This document shows, one piece after another, positions 17,362 to 28,930 of a stretch of 64,000 bases of DNA; the first letter of the stretch is position 1; each line of letters starts with the position of its first letter. A program made the translations under genes and the position numbers. Origin of the DNA: Rhizobium ecuadorense (GTDB taxonomy: Bacteria > Pseudomonadota > Alphaproteobacteria > Rhizobiales > Rhizobiaceae). The DNA lies in contig NZ_LFIO01001733.1 of assembly GCF_001187535.1 (NCBI RefSeq), forward strand, positions 186,001 to 250,000, written 5' to 3'. A model generated the notes under the pieces. It did not search any database. It was given only the letters and a program-made list of their open reading frames with translations, and had not been told where the DNA came from.

Positions 17362-18386
17362 CGGGCCGCCTCCCGCATGCGCGGATCGAAGACGGCGTAA
17401 GCGACGTCGGCGAGGAAGTTTAACAGCATGAAGATGAATCCCACGATGATGGTGCCGGCCACGATGGCGTTCATGTCGCCGATCATGAGGGCGTTCGTCA
17501 TGTATTGGCCGATGCCCGGCCAGGAGAAGACGATCTCGGTGACGACGGCGCCTTCAAGCAGCCCGCCATAGGAAATGGCGAGGATGGTGATCAGCTGCAC
17601 CGCAATATTCGGCAGCACGTGACGCCAGATCGTGCCGAAAGGGCTGACACCCATGGCGCGGGCCGCGATGACATAGTCCTGGCTCAACTGCTCCAGGGTG
17701 AAGCTGCGTGTCATGCGGGTGATATAGGCCATCGCCGCATAGGCGAGGATGATGGCCGGCAGAATGATGTGGCCAAGTGCATTCCAGAAGATTTCCGTCT
17801 CGCCCTGCAGCAGGCTGTCGATCAGCAGCAGGCCGGTCTGCGGCGTGACGAGGCCTTCGTAGAAGACATCGATCCTTCCAGGTCCGCCGACCCAGTTGAG
17901 GCCGGCATAGAAGATGACGAGCCCGACGATGCCGAACCAGAAGACGGGGATCGAATGCCCGACGAGCGCCACCACCCGGGCTATCTTGTCGATGAAGCTG
18001 TCGCGAAACAAAGCCGCGACCAGGCCGAGCGGCACGCCGACGAATGTCGAGATGATCACCGCCAGCGTCGCCAGTTCGAATGTCGCCGGAAACGCCTGAG
18101 CGAGGTCCGACGAGACCGGATTGCCGGTGAGCACGGCAGTGCCGAAATCACCATGCGCCAGCCCGTTCAGATAGAGGAAAAACTGCTGGTAGATCGGCAG
18201 ATCGAGCCCGAGGCGGGCCCGCATCGCCGCATAGGCGGCGGGATCGGCGAGTTCACCGACGATCGCGCCGACCGGATCGGTGGGCAGAACGCGGCCGATC
18301 ACGAAGGTGACGCAGAGGAGAATGAACAGGCTGACCAGCAAATGCGCCAGGCGTCGGCCGAATTCGGCTACGGAGAGTTCCTTCAT
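17358..18386 (-). CDS. Dpp/Opp-type ABC importer permease (DppB-like)
   Basis: 342 aa. N-terminal membrane helix followed by RVLPTDPVGAIVGELAD and LGLDLPIYQQFFLYL, as in DppB proteins; EAA loop AARAMGVSPFGTIWRHVLPN; C-terminal VEIVFSWPGIGQY-like segment (TEIVFSWPGIGQYMTNALM). Pairs with the DppC-like subunit. Confidence 0.93.
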   Translation of the reverse strand: MKELSVAEFGRRLAHLLVSLFILLCVTFVIGRVLPTDPVGAIVGELADPAAYAAMRARLGLDLPIYQQFFLYLNGLAHGDFGTAVLTGNPVSSDLAQAFPATFELATLAVIISTFVGVPLGLVAALFRDSFIDKIARVVALVGHSIPVFWFGIVGLVIFYAGLNWVGGPGRIDVFYEGLVTPQTGLLLIDSLLQGETEIFWNALGHIILPAIILAYAAMAYITRMTRSFTLEQLSQDYVIAARAMGVSPFGTIWRHVLPNIAVQLITILAISYGGLLEGAVVTEIVFSWPGIGQYMTNALMIGDMNAIVAGTIIVGFIFMLLNFLADVAYAVFDPRMREAAR

Positions 18387-18407
18387 GATCGGCTGCCCTC
18401 TCGAGTC

Positions 18408-20003
18408 TTACTGGGTTTCGACCTTGGTCACGTTCTCGAGACGCGTCATTTGAGACGGATGTCCGACATATCCCTGGACCCTGCCGGTCAGCACGATCGG
18501 CTCAAAGCGCTCGAACATCGGCAGCACCGCCGGCTTCTGTTCGACGAACAGCTTCTGCATCTGAACGTAGAGTTCGCCGCGCTTCTTGGCGTCCGGTTCC
18601 ATCGATGCCTTTGCGGTCAGGGCTGTCAGCTCGGGAATGTCCCAGGCCGAGCGCCAGACGAAATTGCCGGCATTGTTGGCCTCTTTCGAATTGTCCGGAT
18701 TGGAGGAAAACTGCTCCATAGAGCCGAGCACGTTCGGCATGTAGGCGCTGGTCTGCGGGATCAGCAGGTCGAAATCCCGGGCGCGATGGGCGGCGATGAT
18801 TTCCGAGCCGTTGCCCTGCTGGATGTCGATCTTGATGCCCACCTGGGCAAGTGATGCCTGGATGGCGGTGGCAAGATCGATGCGCGGCGTTTGCGCAATG
18901 GTCTTCAGCGTCAGCGAGAAGCCGTCCTTGAAACCCGCCTCGCTCAGCAGCTGCTTGGACTTTTCGACGTTGAGCTGCCAATCCGGGCTCGGGATCGCAT
19001 ATTCGAAGTTCTCCGGAACGGGAACGGTTCTCGCCCGTCCGTAAGGACCCATGATCGTCTTCTCGATGCCCTTGTAGTCGATGCCGTAGGCAATTGCCTC
19101 GCGGACCTTGGGGTTGGAGAGGTACTGGTTGCCGGCATTCATCGACAGCACGTAGAAGCCGCCTGTCGGAATACGTTGGATGGCGAAGCCCTGCTTGGCC
19201 TGGAATGTCGCGAGATCGGAGGCCGTGAGCGCACTGGCAATATCGATATCGCCGCGCTCCAGCATCAGCCGCTCGACCTGGCTTTCCGGCACATGGCGAA
19301 CGATGACGCGCTTCATCTTCGGCGCGCCGGTCATATAGGCCTTGTTGGCGTCGAGAATGACCAGTTCGTTCGGAGACCAGCGGTTGAGGGTGAACGGACC
19401 GGAACCGGCCGAATGCGTCCGCATCCAGGCATTGCCGTAGTCATTATCGACAGCGTGGCTTTCGACCTCGACGCTGTCGACTACGCTGGTGGTGGTCGTC
19501 GTCAGCCGGTAGAGCAGAAGCTCCGCCGTCACCTGGTCGGAAAGATCGATGCGCACCGTCTGGTCGTCGACAGCCTTGACGAGCTTATCGACATTGTTCT
19601 TGTCGTAGCCGACGCGCTTAAGGTTGGCGGCTGCGGCCTGATCCATCTTCAACAGCCGCGCCAGCGAATAGACGACGTCCTTCGAGGTGACCGGGTTGCC
19701 GGAGGCGAAATTGGCCTTGCGCAGCGTGAAGGTGATGCCCTTGTCGTCGACCTTCCAGCTTTCCGCCAGCTGCGGAAGGATCTTACCATCAGCCGTGCTG
19801 GCGACCAGCCGATCGTAAAGATTCGACATGATCTCGACGGCTTTGCCTTCGGTCGCCTGTTGCGGATCGAGGGACAGAACCTGCGCCAGCGACGTCCCGA
19901 TCACCAGCTGGTCCTGCGGCGTCGCAGCCTGCAACTGCGGTGCTGCTATCGTGAGGGCGCCGAAAACGGCGCCGACGAACAGGCCTTTAGAAAAATGCTT
20001 CAT
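18408..20003 (-). CDS. Periplasmic binding protein, family 5 (DppA-like)
   Basis: 531 aa. The start MKHFSKGLFVGAVFGALT is chosen for its ribosome site (GGAGGAGTGAC) and signal peptide ending LQAA; a longer frame to 20147 runs through the operator region and the GntR gene start. Family 5 signature around TFTLRKANFASGNPVTSKDVVYSL (split here for length). Although the family name says peptide/nickel, many members bind sugar acids or oligosaccharides. With UxuA-like and KdgD genes next door, a sugar-acid ligand is inferred. Confidence 0.9.
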   Translation of the reverse strand: MKHFSKGLFVGAVFGALTIAAPQLQAATPQDQLVIGTSLAQVLSLDPQQATEGKAVEIMSNLYDRLVASTADGKILPQLAESWKVDDKGITFTLRKANFASGNPVTSKDVVYSLARLLKMDQAAAANLKRVGYDKNNVDKLVKAVDDQTVRIDLSDQVTAELLLYRLTTTTTSVVDSVEVESHAVDNDYGNAWMRTHSAGSGPFTLNRWSPNELVILDANKAYMTGAPKMKRVIVRHVPESQVERLMLERGDIDIASALTASDLATFQAKQGFAIQRIPTGGFYVLSMNAGNQYLSNPKVREAIAYGIDYKGIEKTIMGPYGRARTVPVPENFEYAIPSPDWQLNVEKSKQLLSEAGFKDGFSLTLKTIAQTPRIDLATAIQASLAQVGIKIDIQQGNGSEIIAAHRARDFDLLIPQTSAYMPNVLGSMEQFSSNPDNSKEANNAGNFVWRSAWDIPELTALTAKASMEPDAKKRGELYVQMQKLFVEQKPAVLPMFERFEPIVLTGRVQGYVGHPSQMTRLENVTKVETQ

Positions 20004-20033
20004 TGTCACTCCTCCGTGGATTACTATAGAAGA

Positions 20034-20063
20034 CATATTATGTCGCCCGTATGTCGTATTATG
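20034..20063. promoter_or_regulatory. Candidate GntR operator, importer/regulator promoter
   Basis: GACATATTATGTC (20032-20044) is a near-palindrome, and TATGTCG repeats 11 bp later. The 11-mer CATATTATGTC recurs exactly at 20870-20880 before the UxuA-like gene, so both promoters probably bind the same regulator. Confidence 0.55.
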
Positions 20064-20137
20064 ATCTATCGAAGTCTGATACGGTTGACAAGGCCCGAGC
20101 GGGAGACTTGAGTGCAAAGGGATTGGGGAATGAAAAA

Positions 20138-20848
20138 ATGACGACACTCAGCCGTGGGCGAGAAAGACTGGCGCAGCAGGTCATCGATCAGCTGCGGGCG
20201 CAGATCGAGACGGGCAAGCTGCGCGTCGGCGATCAGCTGCCGACCGAGCCGCAGCTTGAAGCGACCTTCGGCGTCAGCCGCACCGTGGTGCGCGAGGCGA
20301 TCGCCGATCTGAGGTCGGCCGGCTTCGTCAAACCGATCCAGGGCAAAGGGGTGTTTGTCGCGGATCCGAAATCTCAATCGGTGCTGCCGTTGACGCCGGT
20401 GGAAATCAAAAGCATTCCCGAAACCCTTGAATTGCTGGAGTTTCGCATGGCGGCCGAGGGTGAAGCAGCGGCGATTGCCGCCTATCGCCGCACCGCCGAG
20501 CAGGAAGCCGCCATCCGTGAGGCCAACCGCCGTATGGCGAACCTGATCGAAACCGGACAGCAAACGGTGGAGGCGGATTACGCCTTCCATATGGCGATCG
20601 CCGCCGCCACCAACAACCGATTCTATGTCGATGTCCTGCGCCAATTCGGCCCCAAATCAATCCCCCGCGGCCAGTTTCCGACGCTGCCCGAAGCCAATGA
20701 CCGCGACTACCTGCAGAAGGTCTATGCCGAACATGTCGAAATCCTCTCGGCCATCGCCGATCAGGATCCGGATCGCGCCCGCCAGGCGATGCGCGCGCAT
20801 ATGATGGCGAGCCAACGCCGCTACCGGATGCTCGCCGAGCAGCAATAG
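20138..20848 (+). CDS. GntR family (FadR-type) regulator of sugar-acid genes
   Basis: 236 aa from MTTLSRGRERLAQQ; an in-frame start at 20051 would add residues encoded across the operator and lacks homology. Winged helix with LRVGDQLPTEPQLEATFGVS and RTVVREAIADLRSAG, then a C-terminal FCD domain with metal-ligand-type residues (DYAFHMAIAAATNN, AEHVEILSAI). Divergent from the importer and upstream of the dehydratase genes; controls both in the model given. Confidence 0.9.
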   Translation: MTTLSRGRERLAQQVIDQLRAQIETGKLRVGDQLPTEPQLEATFGVSRTVVREAIADLRSAGFVKPIQGKGVFVADPKSQSVLPLTPVEIKSIPETLELLEFRMAAEGEAAAIAAYRRTAEQEAAIREANRRMANLIETGQQTVEADYAFHMAIAAATNNRFYVDVLRQFGPKSIPRGQFPTLPEANDRDYLQKVYAEHVEILSAIADQDPDRARQAMRAHMMASQRRYRMLAEQQ

Positions 20849-20869
20849 GGCTCGACTCTCTTCAAAATT

Positions 20870-20889
20870 CATATTATGTCATATGACAT
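20870..20889. promoter_or_regulatory. Candidate GntR operator before UxuA-like gene
   Basis: Contains ATGTCATATGACAT, a perfect 14-bp palindrome (20876-20889) overlapping the shared 11-mer CATATTATGTC. It lies 24 bp before the ATG at 20914. Confidence 0.65.
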
Positions 20890-20913
20890 TGTGTAATTTC
20901 GAAAGAGACTCAA

Positions 20914-22852
<1,939 letters not shown>

Positions 22853-22899
22853 TCGCCGACCGAGGACCGCGGGAATGCCTGCTGCGCCCTCTCGATTCC

Positions 22900-22923
22900 C
22901 TCTTCTCCCCTCGGGGAGAAGAG
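22900..22923. repeat. GC-rich palindromic hairpin after kdgD
   Basis: CTCTTCTCCCC and GGGGAGAAGAG form an 11-bp perfect stem around TC. There is no T-run, so it is a palindromic repeat unit or 3' stabiliser rather than a standard terminator; a related unit occurs at 30804-30829. Confidence 0.65.
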
Positions 22924-22947
22924 GATGCGCCGCACCCTCTCCGTTCC

Positions 22948-23222
22948 CTAGAGCCTTTCCTGGTTAGATTGAAGCATTCTGCCGGAGCAGGTTTTCGTCA
23001 GGGCAGAGGCGATTGGCGAAGGGCATACCCCTTGGTACGTCCGAGCCGATCGCCTCTGATCCTGGCGGAAAGATGCCCGGCCCTTTGGGTTGGCTGAAAC
23101 GGGCCGGCTGATCGACCGGCCGGCTTGGCCGTAGAGCTGGGCTACGACGCGCGCCGGCCGGTCGACCATCCGACTCCGTTTGAGCCAACAGAATGCTTCA
23201 ATCTAACCAGGAAAGGCTCTAG
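22948..23222. mobile_element. MITE-like element with perfect 34-bp terminal inverted repeats
   Basis: The first 34 bases (CTAGAGCCTTTCCTGG onward) are the exact reverse complement of the last 34 (ending GGAAAGGCTCTAG). The 275-bp interior encodes no convincing protein and contains further inverted pairs, for example CAGAGGCGAT with ATCGCCTCTG and GACCGGCCGG with CCGGCCGGTC. No transposase is present, so it would be non-autonomous. It lies between the convergent kdgD and the second sugar importer. Confidence 0.75.
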
Positions 23223-23237
23223 CAGACTAAACCGCGC

Positions 23238-24311
23238 CTACAGCGCCACCCCGCTGCCGCGGTCGAAGACATGCACCTGGTCGCTGGCGATGCTTGCCTC
23301 GAACACGGCGCCGTAGCGGGCGGGGTATTCGCCGTCGACGATCGCCGTCACCTGCTGTCCGGCGAGATCGAAGACGACATGGGTCTGGGCGCCTGTGGGT
23401 TCCACCAGCATGGTGCGGCCGGCGAGCGGCGTGCCGGCCGACAGGCCGGGAACGAGATGTTCGGGGCGCAGGCCGATGGTGACAGCCTGGCCGCGCCTGA
23501 CCCTGCGGTCGGGCGCGATGCGGATTGCCGTGCCGTCTTCAAGGCGAGCGGCCGGTTCGCCGTTTTGACCCTCCACCGTGCCCTCCAGCATATTCATCGC
23601 CGGCGAGCCGATGAAGGCGGCGACGAAGAGATTGGCGGGCTTCCGGTAAAGTTCGAGCGGCGTACCCTGCTGCTCCACCCTGCCCTGGTTGAGCACGACG
23701 ATGCGGTCGGCGAGCGTCATCGCTTCGATCTGGTCATGGGTGACATAGATCGAGGTCGTCTTCACCTTCTGGTGCAGCGTCTTGATCTCCGAGCGCATCT
23801 GCACGCGGAGTTTCGCATCGAGGTTGGAGAGCGGCTCGTCGAACAGGAAGACGGCCGGATTGCGCACGACGGCGCGGCCCATGGCGACGCGCTGGCGCTG
23901 GCCGCCGGAAAGCTGGGCCGGCTTGCGGTCGAGCAGCTGGGCGAGATCGAGCATGCGGGCGGCCTCGGCGACGCGGATCTCGATCTGCGGCTTGGCGACG
24001 CCGGCGAGCTTCAGGTTGAAACCCATGTTTTCGGCGACCGTCATATGCGGATAGAGCGCATAGGACTGGAAGACCATGGCGATGTTGCGCTCGCGCGGCG
24101 TCATGGCGTTGACGATATTGCCGCCGATCGCGATCTCGCCGTCGGTGATCTCCTCGAGGCCGGCGATCATCCGCAGCAGCGTCGATTTTCCGCAGCCGGA
24201 GGGGCCGACGAGGGCGACGAATTCCCCATCCTCGATATGAAGCGAAATGCCGTGGATGACGTCAACGGCGCCATAGGCCTTAGTTACATCGTGCAGTGAA
24301 ACGGATGCCAT
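23238..24311 (-). CDS. Carbohydrate ABC importer ATPase (MalK/UgpC type)
   Basis: 357 aa. Walker [10 protein letters not shown] (36-44), signature [14 protein letters not shown], Walker [16 protein letters not shown], then the TOBE/OB domain ([11 protein letters not shown]). The start [14 protein letters not shown] is chosen by homology; upstream frame is shadow of the permease. Terminal gene of the second sugar operon. Confidence 0.92.
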   Translation of the reverse strand: MASVSLHDVTKAYGAVDVIHGISLHIEDGEFVALVGPSGCGKSTLLRMIAGLEEITDGEIAIGGNIVNAMTPRERNIAMVFQSYALYPHMTVAENMGFNLKLAGVAKPQIEIRVAEAARMLDLAQLLDRKPAQLSGGQRQRVAMGRAVVRNPAVFLFDEPLSNLDAKLRVQMRSEIKTLHQKVKTTSIYVTHDQIEAMTLADRIVVLNQGRVEQQGTPLELYRKPANLFVAAFIGSPAMNMLEGTVEGQNGEPAARLEDGTAIRIAPDRRVRRGQAVTIGLRPEHLVPGLSAGTPLAGRTMLVEPTGAQTHVVFDLAGQQVTAIVDGEYPARYGAVFEASIASDQVHVFDRGSGVAL

Positions 24312-24334
24312 GATTGCAGCTCCAAGGGTTGGGC

Positions 24335-25183
24335 TCAGGACTTGACGGCGCCGGCGGTCAAGCCAGCGATGATGTGCCGCTGGGCGACGAAAAAGACGAT
24401 GATCGTCGGCAGGATGGTGAGCGTGATGAAGGCCAGCACTAGCTGCCACTCCGTGCCGTATTCGCCGCGATAGACCATGATGCCGAGCGGCCAGGGATAT
24501 TTGGATTCCGAGTTCAGCATGATCAGCGGCAGGATGTAGCTGTTCCAGCTGCCGACGAAGGAGATGATGCTGACGGTGGCGACGATCGGGCGCGAAAGCG
24601 GCAGCGAGATATGCCAGAAGAATCTCATATAACCGCAGCCGTCGACGAAGGCCGCCTGAAACAATTCTTCCGGAAGGTTGCGAAAGTAGTTTCTAAACAA
24701 AAGGATGCTCATGCCGAGGCCGAAGGCCACCTGCGGCAGCACCACACCCCAATAGGTGTTCAGCAGGCCGAGATCGCGGATGCGGATGAACAGCGGCAGG
24801 ATCGCGGTCGCCGCCGGAAACATCAGCCCGAGCAGGAAATAGTTGAGCAGGAAGGACGATCCGAAGAAGCGGACATGGGCGAAGGCGAAGGCGGCCATCG
24901 ACGAGACGATCAGCGTCAGGAGCACGGTGAGCGCCGCAATGATCAGCGAATTGCCGATCTGCAGCCAGTAGCGTTCGCCGAAGAGGATGTCGGTATAATT
25001 CGCCCACTGCCACTCCGTCGGCAGACCGAAGGGATTGGTGCGCAGGTCGCCCAGCGTCTTGAAGCCGCCAAGCGCCGTCGTCAGCAGCGGGATCAGCACG
25101 ATCGCGGCGATCAGGCTCAGCGACACATAGAGATAGATGCGTGTCGAGGTGCGCATGCGGATGGAAGAGCTCATATCAGTCAT
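24335..25183 (-). CDS. Carbohydrate ABC importer permease (MalG type)
   Basis: 282 aa, start [13 protein letters not shown] overlapping the stop of the MalF-type gene by 8 bp (an ATG at 25174 is the alternative). Six helices, EAA loop [21 protein letters not shown], end [12 protein letters not shown]. Usual length for the family, unlike the enlarged MalG-type permease at 7597-8646. Confidence 0.9.
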   Translation of the reverse strand: MTDMSSSIRMRTSTRIYLYVSLSLIAAIVLIPLLTTALGGFKTLGDLRTNPFGLPTEWQWANYTDILFGERYWLQIGNSLIIAALTVLLTLIVSSMAAFAFAHVRFFGSSFLLNYFLLGLMFPAATAILPLFIRIRDLGLLNTYWGVVLPQVAFGLGMSILLFRNYFRNLPEELFQAAFVDGCGYMRFFWHISLPLSRPIVATVSIISFVGSWNSYILPLIMLNSESKYPWPLGIMVYRGEYGTEWQLVLAFITLTILPTIIVFFVAQRHIIAGLTAGAVKS

Positions 25184-26114
25184 GGCGCATGAAGATCCTT
25201 TTGTAACCGAAGGCGAGCGTGACGCAGATGATGAAGAGCACGACGCCGACGGCGCTGCCGAGACCGACCTGCATGCGCATGACGCCATAGGTGTAGAGGA
25301 AGGTGACCATCGTCTGCGTCGAATTGGACGGGCCGCCGCCGGTCAGCGGCATGATCATGTCGAAGAGCTGCAGCGACCCGACGACGGCGAAGAAGATCGA
25401 CAGGCGCAAGGTCGAGCCGAGCAGCGGCAGCGTGACGTAGCGGAACTTCTGCCAGCCGGTGGCGCCGTCGATTTCGGCCGCCTCGAGCACGCTCTTGTCG
25501 ACCGATTGCAGACCGGCGATGAACAGCATCATGTGAAAGCCGAAATATTTCCAGACGATGACGCCGAGCACGGCGTAGATCGCCACATCCTTGTCGGCGA
25601 GCACGTAAGGATTGGCGAAGCCGAAGAAGTTGGAAATGGCGGCAAACAACCCGTAATCGCCGTCATAGACGAAGCGCCAGATCAGGCCGGCGGCAACGTC
25701 TGCCAGTACATAGGGCAGGAAGAAGATCAGGCGGTAGCCGACGACGCCGGGAATGCGGTGGGCGAGCATGGTGGCAAGCCAGATGGCGAGCGGCACCTGG
25801 ATGCAGATCGAGATGACGATAATCAGGCCGTTATTGAGCAGCGCCTGGGTGAAAGCCGCATTGCGGAACAGAACCTGGAAATTGCGGAGCGCGATGAATT
25901 CGGTCGGCGTGCCGTAGCCGTTCCACTTGTAGAGGCTGTACCAGGCCGCCTCGCCCATCGGCATGATGACGAAAAGCGTGAAGAGCAGCAGCGCCGGCGG
26001 CAGAAAGAGCAAGAGCACCTTCAGCCGGTCATGGGCGACCGAGCTCCTGCTGTTTGCCGCTCTTCGGGCCGGCCGTGCGGAAGTCGTTATCGATGGAACT
26101 GAAATATTGGCCAT
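25176..26114 (-). CDS. Carbohydrate ABC importer permease (MalF type)
   Basis: 312 aa with six predicted helices; EAA loop LEAAEIDGATGWQKFRYVTLP; C-terminal LTGGGPSNSTQTMVTFLY typical of MalF/UgpA permeases. Separated from the binding-protein gene by a 79-bp gap containing a strong hairpin. Confidence 0.92.
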   Translation of the reverse strand: MANISVPSITTSARPARRAANSRSSVAHDRLKVLLLFLPPALLLFTLFVIMPMGEAAWYSLYKWNGYGTPTEFIALRNFQVLFRNAAFTQALLNNGLIIVISICIQVPLAIWLATMLAHRIPGVVGYRLIFFLPYVLADVAAGLIWRFVYDGDYGLFAAISNFFGFANPYVLADKDVAIYAVLGVIVWKYFGFHMMLFIAGLQSVDKSVLEAAEIDGATGWQKFRYVTLPLLGSTLRLSIFFAVVGSLQLFDMIMPLTGGGPSNSTQTMVTFLYTYGVMRMQVGLGSAVGVVLFIICVTLAFGYKRIFMRHD

Positions 26115-26144
26115 GGGTCCTGCTTTCGTTCGTCGGCAGCAATG

Positions 26145-26173
26145 CCGGCGCTCCGCTTGATCGGGAGCGCCGG
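26145..26173 (-). promoter_or_regulatory. Intra-operon stem-loop between binding protein and permease
   Basis: A 10-bp perfect GC stem (CCGGCGCTCC/GGAGCGCCGG) without a T-run. In many importer operons such a hairpin protects the binding-protein message and lowers permease expression; that role is inferred. Confidence 0.5.
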
Positions 26174-26193
26174 GAAAGCTCTGCGGGCGCTGG

Positions 26194-27498
26194 TTATTGT
26201 TCCAGCTCGAAAGCGTCCTGGATCATCTGGGCGCCGTCCTTGGAATTCATCTGTCCGGAGACGATTTCCACCGAGACGTCGTTGACGACACGGCCGACCG
26301 CCGCACCGAGATCCTGGTCGAAGAAGTTCTGATGCCAGGTCGAACCGGCAAGCTGTTTCGCCGATTCGGAAAGCAGCGGGTTGACGACGCCGTCATCGGC
26401 GCCGACGGCAACGGGAAGCAACATGCCTGATTTGGCCATCGCCCGCTCGTTCTCGGCGCTGGTCAGGAAGGCGAGGAAATCGATCGCCTCCTTGGAAGCC
26501 TTCTTGGTGACGGCCCAGCCGTTCAGACCGCCGAGCGTATCGGTCGGCTTGCCGGCGCCGCCATCAACGGTCGGGAAGACAAAACGGCCGATATTGTCGG
26601 GCGCCAGGCCCTTGCCGTCGCCGGCATTCTTGCGCTGGTTGGCCTCGGTGGCTTCAAAGCCGAGGATCATCGCCGCCTTGCCGTCGCCGAAGACACCGAG
26701 CGTCTGCGGCCAGGTCGCGCCGAGATAGCCGGGCTGGAAAGGTTCGAGCTTGCCGAGTTCGGCGAGGTCGTCACCGGCTTTGATGATGGCGGGATCGAGG
26801 AAACCTTCGCCCTCGCCGTTCTTGGCCGCTTCGAAGACCTTCTGGCCGCCTTCGCGCATGACGAGATAGCTCCAGTAAAAATGGATCGGCCATTTCTCGC
26901 CGCCGCCGCCGGCAATCGGCACGATGCCGGCCGCCTTGATCTTCTTCACTGTGGCGAGAAAATCGGTCCAGCTCTTGATGTCTTCGGCCTTGACGCCAGC
27001 CTTGGCGAATAGCGCCTTGTTGTAGAAAAAGCTGACCAGACCGACCTTGTAGGGAATGGCCCAGGTCTTGCCCTCAAAGGTCAGGCCATCGACCGAAGCC
27101 GGGGTATAGGCCTTGCGCAGCTTGCCGCCATCGGCATCGAGGGCTGCCGTCACATCCTGCAGCGCGCCGGTCTCGGACTGCTGCTTCAACACGCCGCCGC
27201 CCCAACTGAAAAAGAAATCCGGCACGTCGTCGGATTGCAGCAGCGTGGGAAGCTTGGCCTTGAAAGCCTCGTTTTCGAGGAACTGCATCTGGATATCGAC
27301 GTCGGGATGCTGGGCTTCGTATTTCTTGACGATGTCTTCCCAAGCCGCGACGTTTTTCGGGTCGAGCTCAAGATGCAGCCACTTGACCACCGTCGTCGCC
27401 GAGGCAGCACCGGCTCCTGCCAGCAACATGCCGGCTGCCGCGGCCATGGATACGATGCACCTGCCGCCGAAAGCGGCGTTCTTCAGCATAAAATTCAT
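26194..27498 (-). CDS. Periplasmic sugar-binding protein of ABC importer (family 1)
   Basis: 434 aa. Signal peptide ends near GAASA (about residue 34). TTVVKWLHLELDPKNVAAW and DDVPDFFFSWGGGVLKQQ are typical of sugar-binding family 1. Start MNFMLKNAAFG follows GGGAGGAAATC. First gene of the second sugar operon, divergent from the ROK regulator. Likely ligand a glycoside or disaccharide, judging by the ThuA/oxidoreductase genes across the promoter. Confidence 0.92.
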   Translation of the reverse strand: MNFMLKNAAFGGRCIVSMAAAAGMLLAGAGAASATTVVKWLHLELDPKNVAAWEDIVKKYEAQHPDVDIQMQFLENEAFKAKLPTLLQSDDVPDFFFSWGGGVLKQQSETGALQDVTAALDADGGKLRKAYTPASVDGLTFEGKTWAIPYKVGLVSFFYNKALFAKAGVKAEDIKSWTDFLATVKKIKAAGIVPIAGGGGEKWPIHFYWSYLVMREGGQKVFEAAKNGEGEGFLDPAIIKAGDDLAELGKLEPFQPGYLGATWPQTLGVFGDGKAAMILGFEATEANQRKNAGDGKGLAPDNIGRFVFPTVDGGAGKPTDTLGGLNGWAVTKKASKEAIDFLAFLTSAENERAMAKSGMLLPVAVGADDGVVNPLLSESAKQLAGSTWHQNFFDQDLGAAVGRVVNDVSVEIVSGQMNSKDGAQMIQDAFELEQ

Positions 27499-27606
27499 GA
27501 TTTCCTCCCAGGGGACCTATCCTCACAATTTTTCCCCAATGCGGATTAATTCAACGGAGCTTTCGCCGGATGTCAACCCAATTGCCGCTATTTTTCCCAA
27601 AAGCGC

Positions 27607-27637
27607 TTGACAGCCTCACGGGATTGCCTGCTATTTA
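27607..27637 (+). promoter_or_regulatory. Candidate sigma-70-type promoter for ROK operon
   Basis: TTGACA at 27607-27612 and TATTTA at 27632-27637 with a 19-bp spacer, slightly longer than ideal. Confidence 0.4.
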
Positions 27638-27643
27638 TTTCGT

Positions 27644-27665
27644 AACCCGTTAAAAATATTGGGTT
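27644..27665. promoter_or_regulatory. Candidate ROK-regulator operator
   Basis: AACCCGTTAAAAATATTGGGTT reads as an imperfect 22-bp palindrome (AACCC ... GGGTT) with an A/T core, the style of NagC/Mlc sites. It overlaps the region just downstream of the candidate promoter. A related half-site AACCCAATT lies at about 27575. Confidence 0.5.
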
Positions 27666-27696
27666 CCGCCCAACGAACGATGCCGGCTAGTTTTTC

Positions 27697-28896
27697 ATGA
27701 AGACCGCAGATCCAGAATTGATGCGCGCGATCAATCGCTTGAACGTGCTTGATACCATCCGGCGCCATGGTCCGATCTCGCGCATCGAGATCAGCGAACG
27801 CACCGAACTTTCCACAACCACCGTTTCCGCCATTACTGCTTCGCTGCTCGACGACGGGCTGATCCTGCCGCGCCACGAAGGCGACATCCGTAACGAGGCG
27901 GTGCGCGGACGGCCGCGCGTGGCACTCGAGCTAAATCCCGACGCCGCCCGCGTCGTCGGCGGCAAGATTGCGGCGAACCGGATGGTCTTCGTCCTCACCA
28001 ATTTCCGCGGCGACGTGCTGTCGAAGCTCGCCTTGCCAATCCGCCTCGACCGGCAGCCGATCGGTGTCATCGCCGATCTGGTCGAGGACGGGGTCAGGCG
28101 TTGCGTCGTCGATGCCGGGCTGTCGCTTGAGGATGTCGACAGCGTCTGCCTCGGTTTTCCCGGGGTCATCGAGCACCGCACCGGTTACATCAGAAGCAGC
28201 CCGATCTTCCGCGACACCAATGTCGATTTCGCCGCCGAGATGTCGACGCGGCTGTCGACGCCGACCATTGTCGAAAGCGACGCGCATGCCATCACGCTCG
28301 GCCATCACTGGTTCGGGAGGGCGCGCGATCTCGAGGATATGGTGTTGATTTCGTTGGAACAGACGCTGGGGCTCGGCGTGCTGCACGGCAACCGCCTGTT
28401 CCGCGGCGCCGGCGGCCTCAGCCATAATCTCGGTGACCTGGTGCTCGGCATGGGGCCGAGCGGCGTCGTGCGGCTCTTCAGCCAGGCCGGCGAAAGCGCC
28501 ATTCTCGGCGAACAGCAGGCCGACGGGCGTTTTGCCGAAGCGATCCGTCTCGGGCGCGGCATGACCCATGCCCAGGCGCTGATCAAGGCCGATGACGACC
28601 GGCTGATCGGCGCCGCCATCCGCGCCGGCGAAGCGGTGGGGCTGACCATCGCCAATATCGTCACGCTGTTTGCGCCACCGCGCGTCATCCTGGTGGGATC
28701 GAGTCTCGCGCTCGGCGAGCCATTCCTGAACAGCCTGCGCGATGCCTATGCGCTCGCCATTCCGCCTTCGCTGAAGGGGGTGAGCGAACTCGTCTTCGAC
28801 GATTCGAGCGACGACTTCTGGGCGCAGGGTGCGGCTGCCGTGGCGCTCTACGAACTCTACGAATCGCCCTGGAGCACGACCGGGCCGGCGCTCTGA
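27697..28896 (+). CDS. ROK family transcriptional regulator lacking the zinc motif
   Basis: 399 aa. N-terminal winged helix (RRHGPISRIEISERTELS, then TTTVSAITASLLDDG) and a ROK sugar-kinase-like domain (VCLGFPGVIEHRTGYI, LGLGVLHGNRLFRGAGGLSH). Standard ROK proteins continue with a zinc-binding CxCGxxGC cluster after the G-A-x-G-x-x-G-E segment; here the equivalent stretch is NLGDLVLGMGPSGVVRLF, with no Cys at all. The regulator therefore probably folds without zinc. It heads the operon ROK - oxidoreductase - ThuA and most likely controls the divergent importer. Confidence 0.9.
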   Translation: MKTADPELMRAINRLNVLDTIRRHGPISRIEISERTELSTTTVSAITASLLDDGLILPRHEGDIRNEAVRGRPRVALELNPDAARVVGGKIAANRMVFVLTNFRGDVLSKLALPIRLDRQPIGVIADLVEDGVRRCVVDAGLSLEDVDSVCLGFPGVIEHRTGYIRSSPIFRDTNVDFAAEMSTRLSTPTIVESDAHAITLGHHWFGRARDLEDMVLISLEQTLGLGVLHGNRLFRGAGGLSHNLGDLVLGMGPSGVVRLFSQAGESAILGEQQADGRFAEAIRLGRGMTHAQALIKADDDRLIGAAIRAGEAVGLTIANIVTLFAPPRVILVGSSLALGEPFLNSLRDAYALAIPPSLKGVSELVFDDSSDDFWAQGAAAVALYELYESPWSTTGPAL

Positions 28897-28930
28897 CGGG
28901 CGTCACAATCACGATCAGATGGAGGAACTC

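Noticed and set aside
22964-23188. Minus-strand frames inside the MITE-like element
   Set aside because: Low-complexity translation of the inverted repeats; no start signal.
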